A stretch of 34,799 nt of DNA from Bacillota bacterium (GTDB taxonomy: Bacteria; Bacillota; Clostridia; Acetivibrionales; DTU013), in the NCBI GenBank assembly GCA_023411715.1, contig JAEYOM010000059.1, positions 1-34,799 of the forward strand, read 5' to 3'. The notes under the pieces are model-generated. The model made no database searches. It was given only the letters and a program-made list of their open reading frames with translations, and was not told where the DNA came from. Within the stretch, counting starts at the first letter, position 1, and every line of letters begins with the position of its first letter. The position numbers and the translations under genes are program-made. Below are positions 22,349 to 29,598 of this stretch, piece after piece.

Positions 22349-23016
22349 TACCGATCGCCTCCTTCCGCTTTCTTCTCCCTTTTGACAGCGGGAAGCACTT
22401 CACCTTTATATATCCAGGTCTTTACGCCGATTTTACCGTAGGTGGTATTTGCCTCTGCAAAACCGTAGTCGATATCGGCTCTTAAAGTCTGGAGCGGAAT
22501 TGTTCCCTCATGATAGTGTTCCGATCTTGCTATTTCAGCTCCGCCAAGTCTTCCGGAACAAGCGGTTTTGATACCCTTAGCCCCGAGCTTCATGGCTCTT
22601 GACATAGACTGCCTCATTGCTCTCCTGAAAGATATTCTCTTTTCAAGCTGTGAAGCAATGTTTTCAGCCACGAGCTGTGCGTCAAGCTCAGGTGACTTAA
22701 TTTCAGTAATATTGATCAGAACGCTCTTTCCGGTGAGTCCCTCAACTTCCTTGCGGAGCTCCTCGATGCCGGCGCCGCCCTTACCGATCACAAGACCCGG
22801 TTTTGCTGTGTGCACATTAACCTTAATCTTGTTGGCAGCCCTTTCGATCTCGATTCTCGATATACCGGAAATATACAATTTTTTCTTTACAAACTTTCTG
22901 ATCTTGTTGTCTTCAACCAAAAACTCGCTGAAGTTCTTGTCAGTGGCATACCATTTGGTATCCCAATCCTTGATTATCCCTATTCTCAATCCATGCGGAT
23001 TTACCTTCTGGCCCAT
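22348..23016 (-). CDS. rpsC: 30S ribosomal protein S3
   Basis: S3 lines the mRNA entry channel. The canonical N terminus MGQKVNPHGLRIGI is given by the ATG at 23016, 7 nt after GGAGG, for 222 residues; an ATG one codon earlier and a TTG two codons earlier are in frame. The KH domain with GKGGAGIEELR and the C-terminal domain with RSEHYHEGTIPLQTLRADIDYG are intact. Confidence 0.97.
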   Translation of the reverse strand: MGQKVNPHGLRIGIIKDWDTKWYATDKNFSEFLVEDNKIRKFVKKKLYISGISRIEIERAANKIKVNVHTAKPGLVIGKGGAGIEELRKEVEGLTGKSVLINITEIKSPELDAQLVAENIASQLEKRISFRRAMRQSMSRAMKLGAKGIKTACSGRLGGAEIARSEHYHEGTIPLQTLRADIDYGFAEANTTYGKIGVKTWIYKGEVLPAVKREKKAEGGDR

Positions 23017-23038
23017 CATCAAACCTCCTTTGCCTTGA

Positions 23039-23518
23039 TTATCTTTCCTTTAAAACGACTGTAATGTGGCTGGTCCTCTTCCTGATTCTGTTAGCTCTGC
23101 CCTGAGCTCTCGGCATTATCCTCTTCAGGGTAGGTCCCTGAGTGGCATATGCTTCAGCTACAAAAAGCTCGTCCCTGTTGAGTCCCTTGTTGGGATCATT
23201 CGTGGCATTGGCTTCGGCTGACTTCAGAAGCTTGTAGAGTATTTCGGAAGCAGCTTTGGGTGTATATCTTACGATAGCATAAGCTTCGTCAATGTTTTTG
23301 CCCTTTATCAGATCCAGAACTATCCTAACCTTCCTCGAAGAAATCCTTGCATACTTGAGTATTGCTTTACCTTCGTCCTTGCCGATCCCAAGCACCTTCT
23401 TCTCTTTCTTGGTCAGCAGAGCGGGTTTCTTTGACTGGCTCTGGGTCTTGTTATATTCATCCAGGATTTGATCCTTATCCTTTAGAAGTTCTTCTTTCGA
23501 TTTAACCTTCTTCTCCAA
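23039..23518 (-). CDS. rplV: 50S ribosomal protein L22, N-terminally extended
   Basis: L22 lines the exit tunnel at its constriction. The conserved L22 core begins around residue 50 (KYARISSRKVRIVLDLI) and runs to the usual HITVVLKE end. Ahead of it is a Lys/Glu-rich extension of about 50 residues with no match to the standard 110-residue protein. The start is a TTG at 23518 with AAGGAGG at a good spacing, and no ribosome site is visible near the core, so the extension appears to be translated. Some Clostridia are known to have extended L22; its role is unknown. Confidence 0.94.
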   Translation of the reverse strand: MEKKVKSKEELLKDKDQILDEYNKTQSQSKKPALLTKKEKKVLGIGKDEGKAILKYARISSRKVRIVLDLIKGKNIDEAYAIVRYTPKAASEILYKLLKSAEANATNDPNKGLNRDELFVAEAYATQGPTLKRIMPRAQGRANRIRKRTSHITVVLKER

Positions 23519-23555
23519 CTGGAATTCCTCCTTTCGGCATTAAGCTTGTTACTTT

Positions 23556-23718
23556 TTGCATTTTGTTCGGATCATTTTAATATAACTTCCGTTTACATTT
23601 ACGTGAATTCCACTAACCTGGTTGCCTGGGCGAGCAGTATATGCAGTATGCGACCAGCCCGCTCCATTCCCCGTAAAAGTAACGTAAGTAATACTAAATC
23701 CGATCCTTATTTCAATGC
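23556..23718 (-). other. Nested inverted-repeat structure in the rpsS-rplV gap
   Basis: The 188-nt gap can fold into one nested structure. Outer segments near 23556-23573 and 23702-23718 pair through GATC and GCATT. A second stem joins CGTTTACATTTACG (23590-23603) with CGTAAAAGTAACG (23672-23684). An inner GGTTGC (23620-23625) pairs with GCGACC (23650-23655). The outer arm extends into the last codons of rpsS. It shares no core sequence with the copy A/B element. Confidence 0.5.
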
Positions 23719-23991
23719 AGTTGATTTTTCAGTGTGGTGGCCGTGACCTCTGAACGTCCTGGTCGGTGCGAATTCACCGAGCTTGTGTCCCACCATTTCT
23801 TCCGTTATATATACCGGTACATGCTTCCTGCCGTCATGCACTGCAATTGTATGTCCTACCATCTGAGGGTATATCGTTGATGCTCTGGACCAGCTCTTCA
23901 AAACTTTCTTTTCATTTGTCTTATTCATATCCTCAACTTTCTTGAGGAGCCTCAAATCAACAAATGGTCCTTTTTTTAATGATCTGCTCAT
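23707..23991 (-). CDS. rpsS: 30S ribosomal protein S19
   Basis: S19 is in the 30S head and contacts S13. The 94-residue protein begins MSRSLKKGPFVDLRLLKK and has the conserved GHKLGEFAPTRTFRGHGHH. The length is normal. The end of the gene takes part in the arm of the structured gap that follows. Confidence 0.97.
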   Translation of the reverse strand: MSRSLKKGPFVDLRLLKKVEDMNKTNEKKVLKSWSRASTIYPQMVGHTIAVHDGRKHVPVYITEEMVGHKLGEFAPTRTFRGHGHHTEKSTALK

Positions 23992-24036
23992 TAGGTGTCA
24001 GTCCTCCTTTCCAACATCGGATTACCGTAACGTTTA

Positions 24037-24870
24037 TCATTTCTGGTTCCTTCTCTTGATTATGAACTTATCGGATTTGTTCTTCTTCTTCCTTGTCTTA
24101 TAACCAAGTGTAGGTTTACCCCAGGGAGTAACCGGACTCGGTCTTCCGATAGGAGACTTGCCTTCACCACCGCCATGGGGATGGTCGACAGGATTCATAA
24201 CAACACCGCGTACGGTAGGTCTTATGCCCATCCATCTCTTTCTTCCGGCCTTGCCTAGTGAAATGTTCTCATTTTCAATATTGCTTACCTGGCCGATGGA
24301 GGCTTTGCACAGCATGCTGATCATTCTCACTTCGCCCGAAGGAAGCCTTACCTGGGCGTAATCGCCCTCTTTAGCCATCAGCTGAGCTGAGTTTCCTGCT
24401 GCTCTTACAAGCTGTCCGCCCTTTCCGGGTTTGAGCTCGACATTGTGGATCAGCGTACCGACCGGGATATTGTTCAGCGGAAGCGTATTGCCCGGCTTGA
24501 TATCCGCATTGGGTCCGGATTCCACAGTATCGCCGACCTTCAGACCGACGGGAGCCAGGATATACCTTTTTTCTCCGTCTGCGTAGTAGAGAAGAGCAAT
24601 ATTTGCAGTCCTGTTTGGATCATACTCGATGGCGGCTACCTTTGACTTAATGCCATCCTTATCTCTCTTGAAGTCAATGATTCTGTATTTCTGCATTGCT
24701 CCGCCACCTCTGTGGCGTACGGTGATCCTACCGTATGAATTTCTTCCGCCTGACTTTTTCAAAATCTCTACAAGGGATTTCTCAGGTTCGGTCTTGGTAA
24801 TTTCCTCGAAAGCGGAAACTGTCATGAACCTTCTGGCGGGAGAAGTAGGACTATACTTTTTTAATGCCAT
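24037..24870 (-). CDS. rplB: 50S ribosomal protein L2
   Basis: L2 is required for subunit association and peptidyl transferase activity. The 277-residue protein contains the RHRGGGAMQKYRIIDFKR segment, the conserved VMNPVDHPHGGGEGKSPIGR loop with the histidine near the active centre, and the basic C terminus. Length and position after rplW are standard. Confidence 0.98.
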   Translation of the reverse strand: MALKKYSPTSPARRFMTVSAFEEITKTEPEKSLVEILKKSGGRNSYGRITVRHRGGGAMQKYRIIDFKRDKDGIKSKVAAIEYDPNRTANIALLYYADGEKRYILAPVGLKVGDTVESGPNADIKPGNTLPLNNIPVGTLIHNVELKPGKGGQLVRAAGNSAQLMAKEGDYAQVRLPSGEVRMISMLCKASIGQVSNIENENISLGKAGRKRWMGIRPTVRGVVMNPVDHPHGGGEGKSPIGRPSPVTPWGKPTLGYKTRKKKNKSDKFIIKRRNQK

Positions 24871-24923
24871 TTCTTCTCACTCCTTAATTTAAATGCGATA
24901 AAAAACTTTTTTCAAGGTAGTCC

Positions 24924-24953
24924 ATCGTTTCGTTTCACGAAGCCGAGGACGAT
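24924..24953 (-). other. Small hairpin in the rplW-rplB gap
   Basis: ATCGT-TTCGT and ACGAA-ACGAT arms with a bulged GCCGAGG lie in the 86-nt gap between rplW and rplB. It is weaker than the other gap structures and could be incidental. Confidence 0.3.
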
Positions 24954-24956
24954 CTT

Positions 24957-25310
24957 TTATTGCGTTACGCCATATTCTTCGATGCTTGTCTTGTATTTCT
25001 TCTGGCTGACTACTTCCTTACCGCCTTCGGTCAGGTATATCTCAGGCTTCGGATCAAGATCTATCTTTATGACCGCCTTTTTCCAGTCCGGTCTCGGTCC
25101 TTCATGGACGCCCATCCTCTTGATCTTTCCGTCGTAGTTCAACGTATTGACCTGAAGTACTTTTACCGAGAAAAGCCTTTCGGCAGCCTGCCTGATCTCA
25201 GTCTTGGTAGCTTTGACATCGACGATGAAGGTGTATTTTCCGCTCGCCACGTCAAGGTTGCTCTTTTCTGTGATGAACGGCCTTAGAATAATATCCTGCG
25301 GAGTTCTCAT
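24957..25310 (-). CDS. rplW: 50S ribosomal protein L23
   Basis: L23 is at the tunnel exit and is the docking site for trigger factor and SRP. The 117-residue protein is longer than the common 95-100 residues because of a C-terminal tail of about 20 residues (from about KEVVSQKKYKTS). The core has IILRPFITEKSN at the N terminus and VNTLNYDGKIKRMGVHEG. Its ATG overlaps the rplD stop by one base. Confidence 0.96.
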   Translation of the reverse strand: MRTPQDIILRPFITEKSNLDVASGKYTFIVDVKATKTEIRQAAERLFSVKVLQVNTLNYDGKIKRMGVHEGPRPDWKKAVIKIDLDPKPEIYLTEGGKEVVSQKKYKTSIEEYGVTQ

Positions 25311-25933
25311 TATGCATACACCTCCTCGACTTTTTCAACTGCGTCCTTTGTAATGATGAATTTGTCATATTTCAGAATGTCGAACACATTTATGGTATTT
25401 ACGAATGCCGTCTTCACTCCGGGTATGTTCCTTGCAGATTTCTCAACCGTGTCATTCTTGCCGCCGAGAACGATCAAAACACTTGAATCGACCTTCAGTG
25501 AATTCAGTACGTTTGCCATCTGTTTTGTTTTGATGCTGTCAAAGTTCAACTGATCAAGAACAAGAAGTTCGTTGCCGTTGACCTTGGATGTGAGAGCCGA
25601 CTTGAGAGCCAGCTTCTTGAGTTTCTTAGGAATCGTGTAGGAATAACTCCTCGGCTTAGGTCCAAGAACGATACCGCCCTTAATCCACTGAGCGGAACGG
25701 ATGCTTCCCTGTCTTGCCCTGCCGGTGCCTTTCTGTTTCCACGGCTTGATACCGCCACCGCTTACCTCACTCTTGGTTTTGGTGGACTGTGTACCCTGCC
25801 TCTTATTTGCTAATTGGTTCTGTACAGCGAGATGCATCGCATTACTGTTCACATCGATACCGAATATTTCATCCTTCAGTTCAATCTGCCCGACTGTCTC
25901 GCCTTTCATATTGTATAAATCAACCTTTGGCAT
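25310..25933 (-). CDS. rplD: 50S ribosomal protein L4
   Basis: L4 lines the exit tunnel and in E. coli also represses the S10 operon through its leader. The 207-residue product has the extended tunnel loop with GGGIKPWKQKGTGRARQGSIR and a normal globular domain. Its stop overlaps the rplW start. The terminator-like hairpin in the rpsJ leader makes L4-type feedback worth considering here. Confidence 0.97.
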   Translation of the reverse strand: MPKVDLYNMKGETVGQIELKDEIFGIDVNSNAMHLAVQNQLANKRQGTQSTKTKSEVSGGGIKPWKQKGTGRARQGSIRSAQWIKGGIVLGPKPRSYSYTIPKKLKKLALKSALTSKVNGNELLVLDQLNFDSIKTKQMANVLNSLKVDSSVLIVLGGKNDTVEKSARNIPGVKTAFVNTINVFDILKYDKFIITKDAVEKVEEVYA

Positions 25934-25957
25934 AATCGCTTCCTCCTCCCATCTGTA

Positions 25958-26596
25958 TTACTTGCCGGATTTTACAGTTTCCCTGACAACTACCAGACCG
26001 CCTTTGGGTCCCGGGACCGCGCCTTTGACAAGGAGCAGGTTCCTTTCGCTGTCGACCCTGACTACGTCAAGGTTCTGAACTGTAATTTTGTCGACTCCCA
26101 TATGACCAGGCAGCCTTTTACCTTTGAAAACCCTTGCAGGGCTCGTATTGGCACTCATGGAACCTACCCTTCTGTGGTACATGGAACCGTGAGTTTCCTT
26201 ACCGCCTTTTTGTCCGAACCTCTTAATGGTACCCTGGAAGCCTTTACCTTTGGATATGCCGCTTACGTCGATCCTGTCGCCTGCATTGAACATATCTGCC
26301 GCTTTTATTTCCTGTCCGACTTCGTACTTGTTGACGTCGTCGGTACGGAATTCCCTGAGATATCTTTTTGAAGCAACCTTTATTTTTGCGAATAGACCTT
26401 TTTCAGGCTTGCTGAGCTTCTTCTCCGGAATATCCTCAAATCCGAGCTTCAATGCCGTATAACCGTCGTTTTCAACTGTTTTCTTCTGAACGACTGAGCA
26501 CGGGCCGGCCTGTATAACCGTTACCGGTATTGAAAGACCTTCTTCAGTAAATACTTGTGTCATTCCGATTTTCTTGCCAAGAATAAACTTGTTCAT
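25958..26596 (-). CDS. rplC: 50S ribosomal protein L3
   Basis: L3 is one of the assembly initiators and reaches toward the peptidyl transferase centre. The 212-residue product starts MNKFILGKKIGMTQVFTE and includes the KGKGFQGTIKRFGQKGGKETHGS loop region. The ATG follows a TAGGAGG-type ribosome site. Upstream, the 210-nt gap to rpsJ is filled with a hairpin array. Confidence 0.97.
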   Translation of the reverse strand: MNKFILGKKIGMTQVFTEEGLSIPVTVIQAGPCSVVQKKTVENDGYTALKLGFEDIPEKKLSKPEKGLFAKIKVASKRYLREFRTDDVNKYEVGQEIKAADMFNAGDRIDVSGISKGKGFQGTIKRFGQKGGKETHGSMYHRRVGSMSANTSPARVFKGKRLPGHMGVDKITVQNLDVVRVDSERNLLLVKGAVPGPKGGLVVVRETVKSGK

Positions 26597-26635
26597 TTAC
26601 TTACCTCCTAAATATCATTGGTTCACAATGAAGAG

Positions 26636-26795
26636 CAACTGATGCGATCAATTGCCGGTCTTGCGAACATGATCACTCATTTAAGAACAATTGACGGAAT
26701 CAATTGTCGTTTAACCGCAAGCAGCGGAGCTGATTGCCGGTAAACTGCCTTACAGAAATCAATTACCGGAAGCTGTAATCGATGCTATCGATTAC
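26636..26795 (-). repeat. Degenerate array of small hairpins in the rpsJ-rplC gap
   Basis: Four palindromes lie in a row: 26636-26654 (CAACTGAT-GCG-ATCAATTG), 26688-26706 (CAATTGA-CGGAA-TCAATTG), 26718-26736 (CAAGCAGC-GGA-GCTGATTG) and 26775-26795 (GTAATCGAT-GCT-ATCGATTAC). A half unit lies near 26755. Most are followed by CCGG. The stems change sequence but stay paired. The rest of the 210-nt gap has no gene. Confidence 0.7.
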
Positions 26796-26806
26796 CGGCG
26801 AACCGA

Positions 26807-27118
26807 TCAAAGTTTGATCTCTATATCGACGCCAGCCGGTAAATCAAGCCTCATCAGCGCATCAACCGTCTTGGGTGTCGGCATCAGTATGTCTATCAGC
26901 CTTTTGTGGGTCCTCATTTCAAACTGTTCACGTGCATCCTTGTATTTGTGAGGAGCTCTAAGGATCGTTACTATTTCCTTCTGCGTCGGAAGCGGAACAG
27001 GTCCTGATACCTGTGCGCCGGTTCTCTTAGCAGTATCTACGATCTTTTCCGCCGACTGATCAAGTATCTGATGATCAAATGCTTTCAGCCTGATTCTGAT
27101 TTTTTGGTTGTTTGCCAT
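26807..27118 (-). CDS. rpsJ: 30S ribosomal protein S10
   Basis: S10 is in the 30S head and also serves in NusB-NusE antitermination. The 103-residue protein contains RIRLKAFDHQILDQSAEKIV and THKRLIDILMPTPKTVDALMRLDLPAGVDI, all standard. It is the first gene of the supercluster here; tuf, fusA and rpsL/G are not next to it. The ATG at 27118 follows AAGGAGG. Confidence 0.97.
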   Translation of the reverse strand: MANNQKIRIRLKAFDHQILDQSAEKIVDTAKRTGAQVSGPVPLPTQKEIVTILRAPHKYKDAREQFEMRTHKRLIDILMPTPKTVDALMRLDLPAGVDIEIKL

Positions 27119-27314
27119 ACAATAACCTCCTTAATATTGTTAGGGGACACACCTTTCTGAACAGGTTACATTACTTTTACGTTGAGGAACGTCACCTTCT
27201 GAATCAGCCAGGTCCGATATTCCTAAACGGTTCATCCCGTTATCCCCTTTAACTGTTACGTACAACAAGCATTTTTTCTGTACACTATGCCGGGTGTTTC
27301 CTGTTTCGATATTT

Positions 27315-27360
27315 AAAAACCCAGGCTGCTTACATAGCCTTACGGCTAGTAAAACCTGGG
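27315..27360 (-). terminator. Attenuator-like hairpin in the S10 operon leader
   Basis: On the minus strand CCCAGG and CCTGGG close a stem that contains TTAC-TAGCC paired with GGCTA-GTAA. Five T residues follow (27319-27315). It lies about 150-190 nt after the presumed transcription start and about 200 nt before rpsJ. This is the position expected for a conditional terminator of the ribosomal operon. Confidence 0.65.
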
Positions 27361-27514
27361 CTGTACTTTACAAACAGACACACTTTCTGTGCTCTCGCAA
27401 AATGTACAGTGACTTGTCGCCCGGTTTCATGAATCGGACATTCTCCATGGGAGTTCCCTATTTCAAAGAATAGCAATCTTCCATTTCATCGTATGTCATG
27501 TCACAGCAAGAAAT

Positions 27515-27543
27515 ATTCTACTATATTGTGTCCAATTTTGCAA
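27515..27543 (-). promoter_or_regulatory. Main promoter of the S10-spc-alpha supercluster
   Basis: Minus strand: -35 TTGCAA (27543-27538), 17-nt spacer, -10 TAGAAT (27520-27515). Transcription would start near 27508, leaving a leader of about 390 nt. This gap of 591 nt between rpsJ and the radical SAM gene contains no gene. Its right part is very AT-rich, and I found no convincing promoter for the plus-strand gene. Confidence 0.65.
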
Positions 27544-27709
27544 GAGGTTTCTTGATTTTATTTTACTACTATTTACTGCCTGTTTTTTACGGATACGAAA
27601 TTACTTTTATGGGAAAAATTATTTTACTATTTTTAAGTACTATTTTTTACTTTTTCGTATAAATAAGCAAGCAAATAATTTTTGATCAACCGTCCGTGAG
27701 AGGAGAACT

Positions 27710-29059
27710 ATGAAAATATTACTGATAGCCCCCATGAAAGACCCAAGTGTCAAAACACGATATATAATCAGATTTCCGATGATATCGCTGCAGTACATAG
27801 CTGCATTGACTCCGCAGGAACATGAAATCAGGATACTTGAGGAGGAAGTAGAGGATCTCGATTATGACATTCAATGCGATCTGGTCGGAATCACCTGTAT
27901 GACTGCAACCGCAAACAGAGCCTATACTATATCGGAAGAATTCAGGAAAAGAGGAAAGAAGGTAGTGATCGGCGGGATACATCCAACAGTGCTTCCCAAG
28001 GAGGCCAAGGAGCACTGCGATGCAGTGATGATCGGAGAAGCGGAGCCGGTTTGGGCTGAAATGCTCAAGGATATGGAAGAGAATAAGCTCAAGCAATTCT
28101 ATAACGGAGGGACCGCGGTAAATCTCGATGAATACCCGCTTCCGAGGCGCGATCTGATCAAGCACAGGTCGGTAATGGGAATCGAGCCTGTTGTAACCTC
28201 AAGAGGCTGTCCATATTCCTGCGAATTCTGCAGCGTATGGAAATTTTTTGGAAGAAAGGTAAGGCATGTGTCGATTGACCGTGTAATACAGGATATAAAG
28301 GCCTCAGGAAGCTCGCGTTTCATGTTCATGGACGACAATATAGTTGGTAACCCGTTATACGCAACTGAGCTTTTCGAGGCGCTGAGCGAGCTGAAGATCA
28401 TCTGGGTCGGCCAGGCTTCGATTTCGTTCGCCAAGGATGAAAAGCTCATGAAGCTGGCATACAAAAGCGGATGCAGGGGATTGTTCTTCGGGATGGAAAC
28501 AGTATCGGAGGAAAAGCTGAAACGCATGAGCAAAAGCATGAAGACCCTTGACAATACTTACGAAGCAATTAAAAAAATAATGGATCAGGGCATCTATTTC
28601 CATTCATCTTTCGTATTCGGCTTTGACGACGACGAAGAGTCCGTTTTCGATGATACGCTGCAATTCCTGAGCAAAACAAAGATACCGTCTGCGACCTTCA
28701 ATATCCTGACCCCTTACCCGGGAACCGACATTTATAATGAATTTAAAAAGCAGGGGCGTCTGATCACTGAGAACTGGGACTACTATGATCACTGCACCGT
28801 CACATATCTTCCGAAAAACATGACCATTGACAAGCTTTACGAAGGCTACCAGTATACGAAAAAGAATTATTTCAGCACTGCAAGCATACTCGGCAGATTC
28901 CCCGCAAATTACAGGAACCCGCTCATTTTCCTGCTGGCCAATGCAGGCCTGAAATCTAGTATAAGCAATGAGAATAAAATAATATCGAAGTCAATAGACA
29001 AGCTTCACAGCATCATAGAAGACAACTACAGGCAAAATGTCGTAAATTTCAATACCTGA
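27710..29059 (+). CDS. B12-binding-domain radical SAM protein
   Basis: This 449-residue protein joins an N-terminal cobalamin-binding-like Rossmann domain (about 1-130) to a radical SAM domain. The cluster motif CPYSCEFC has Cys167, Cys171 and Cys174. The layout and the segments TSRGCPYSCEFCSVW and MFMDDNIVGN resemble the large B12-radical SAM family that methylates or rearranges unreactive carbon or phosphorus centres, or that acts in hopanoid- or cofactor-like pathways. No specific subfamily can be named, and no obvious substrate peptide or partner is nearby. The classical His cobalamin ligand motif (DxHxxG) is not evident, so cobalamin use is unproven. GAGAGGAG precedes the ATG. It diverges from the ribosomal operon. 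Confidence 0.85.
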   Translation: MKILLIAPMKDPSVKTRYIIRFPMISLQYIAALTPQEHEIRILEEEVEDLDYDIQCDLVGITCMTATANRAYTISEEFRKRGKKVVIGGIHPTVLPKEAKEHCDAVMIGEAEPVWAEMLKDMEENKLKQFYNGGTAVNLDEYPLPRRDLIKHRSVMGIEPVVTSRGCPYSCEFCSVWKFFGRKVRHVSIDRVIQDIKASGSSRFMFMDDNIVGNPLYATELFEALSELKIIWVGQASISFAKDEKLMKLAYKSGCRGLFFGMETVSEEKLKRMSKSMKTLDNTYEAIKKIMDQGIYFHSSFVFGFDDDEESVFDDTLQFLSKTKIPSATFNILTPYPGTDIYNEFKKQGRLITENWDYYDHCTVTYLPKNMTIDKLYEGYQYTKKNYFSTASILGRFPANYRNPLIFLLANAGLKSSISNENKIISKSIDKLHSIIEDNYRQNVVNFNT

Positions 29060-29103
29060 CCGGCAAGGTCGCACGTGTTTCGCACGCAATGCCGCACACA
29101 TGT

Positions 29104-29134
29104 AAAAAGCCCTGCGCCATAAGTCGCGGGGCTT
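29104..29134 (-). terminator. Terminator of the 29168-29512 gene
   Basis: The stem AAGCCCTGCG with CGCGGGGCTT (29107-29134, one T-G pair) has a minus-strand run of T residues directly after it. It may also slow plus-strand transcription from the radical SAM gene, but no plus-strand U-tract is present. Confidence 0.75.
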
Positions 29135-29167
29135 GGAACTACCCGGAGGCAGAAAAATCCGTGCGGT

Positions 29168-29512
29168 TTACTCCCTGACCCTGCTCCTGGTTTTGAAATA
29201 TTCCTCGCTATTAAGCACCAAACCGCTGTTTCCTAAGCTATTGCCCTTGTTATTGCCCACGTTATTGCCCGTGCTGGCGCCGGAGTTATTGGAGGCGGCA
29301 CCCGCATCATTGGCCTGGTCCTGGCGCACCAGCCTTTCCAGTTCCAACTCATTCCTGGATCTGACCTCTTCCGCTCTGACCATCGCATCAGCCTTGATCT
29401 GCTCGGCTTTCAGCTTGTACCTCGAAATCGATTCCGTAAGTATTTTAGTTACAGTGATGATCAAACCTACTGTAATCGCAAACAGTGGTATCAGGTTTTC
29501 ATCAATATGCAT
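29168..29512 (-). CDS. Small single-span membrane protein, unknown function
   Basis: I do not recognise a family. The 114-residue protein has one membrane segment (about 7-26), then a charged, probably coiled-coil stretch (about 28-66, rich in Glu, Arg and Lys). An Asn/Gly/Ser low-complexity region (about 68-98) and a basic tail ending RSRVRE complete it. The gene is well supported by a promoter (CTGACA, 18 nt, TATAAT at 29572-29543), a GAGGTGGGA ribosome site and a clear terminator, so it appears to be its own transcription unit. It could be a small membrane scaffold or a phage-like accessory protein. This is a guess from composition only. Confidence 0.7.
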   Translation of the reverse strand: MHIDENLIPLFAITVGLIITVTKILTESISRYKLKAEQIKADAMVRAEEVRSRNELELERLVRQDQANDAGAASNNSGASTGNNVGNNKGNSLGNSGLVLNSEEYFKTRSRVRE

Positions 29513-29542
29513 AGTCCCACCTCGAAAAAATTTTTATGCTTT

Positions 29543-29572
29543 ATTATATCATCAACATGCTTAATCTGTCAG
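29543..29572 (-). promoter_or_regulatory. Promoter of the small membrane protein gene
   Basis: Minus strand: -35 CTGACA (29572-29567), 18-nt spacer, -10 TATAAT (29548-29543). The gene starts about 30 nt downstream. Confidence 0.6.
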
Positions 29573-29598
29573 TATTTGATAAAACTGAGCAGAAATAA

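Noticed and set aside
26636..26795. Regular repeats considered as a CRISPR array
   Set aside because: The units differ in sequence, spacers are very short and uneven, and no cas genes are nearby.
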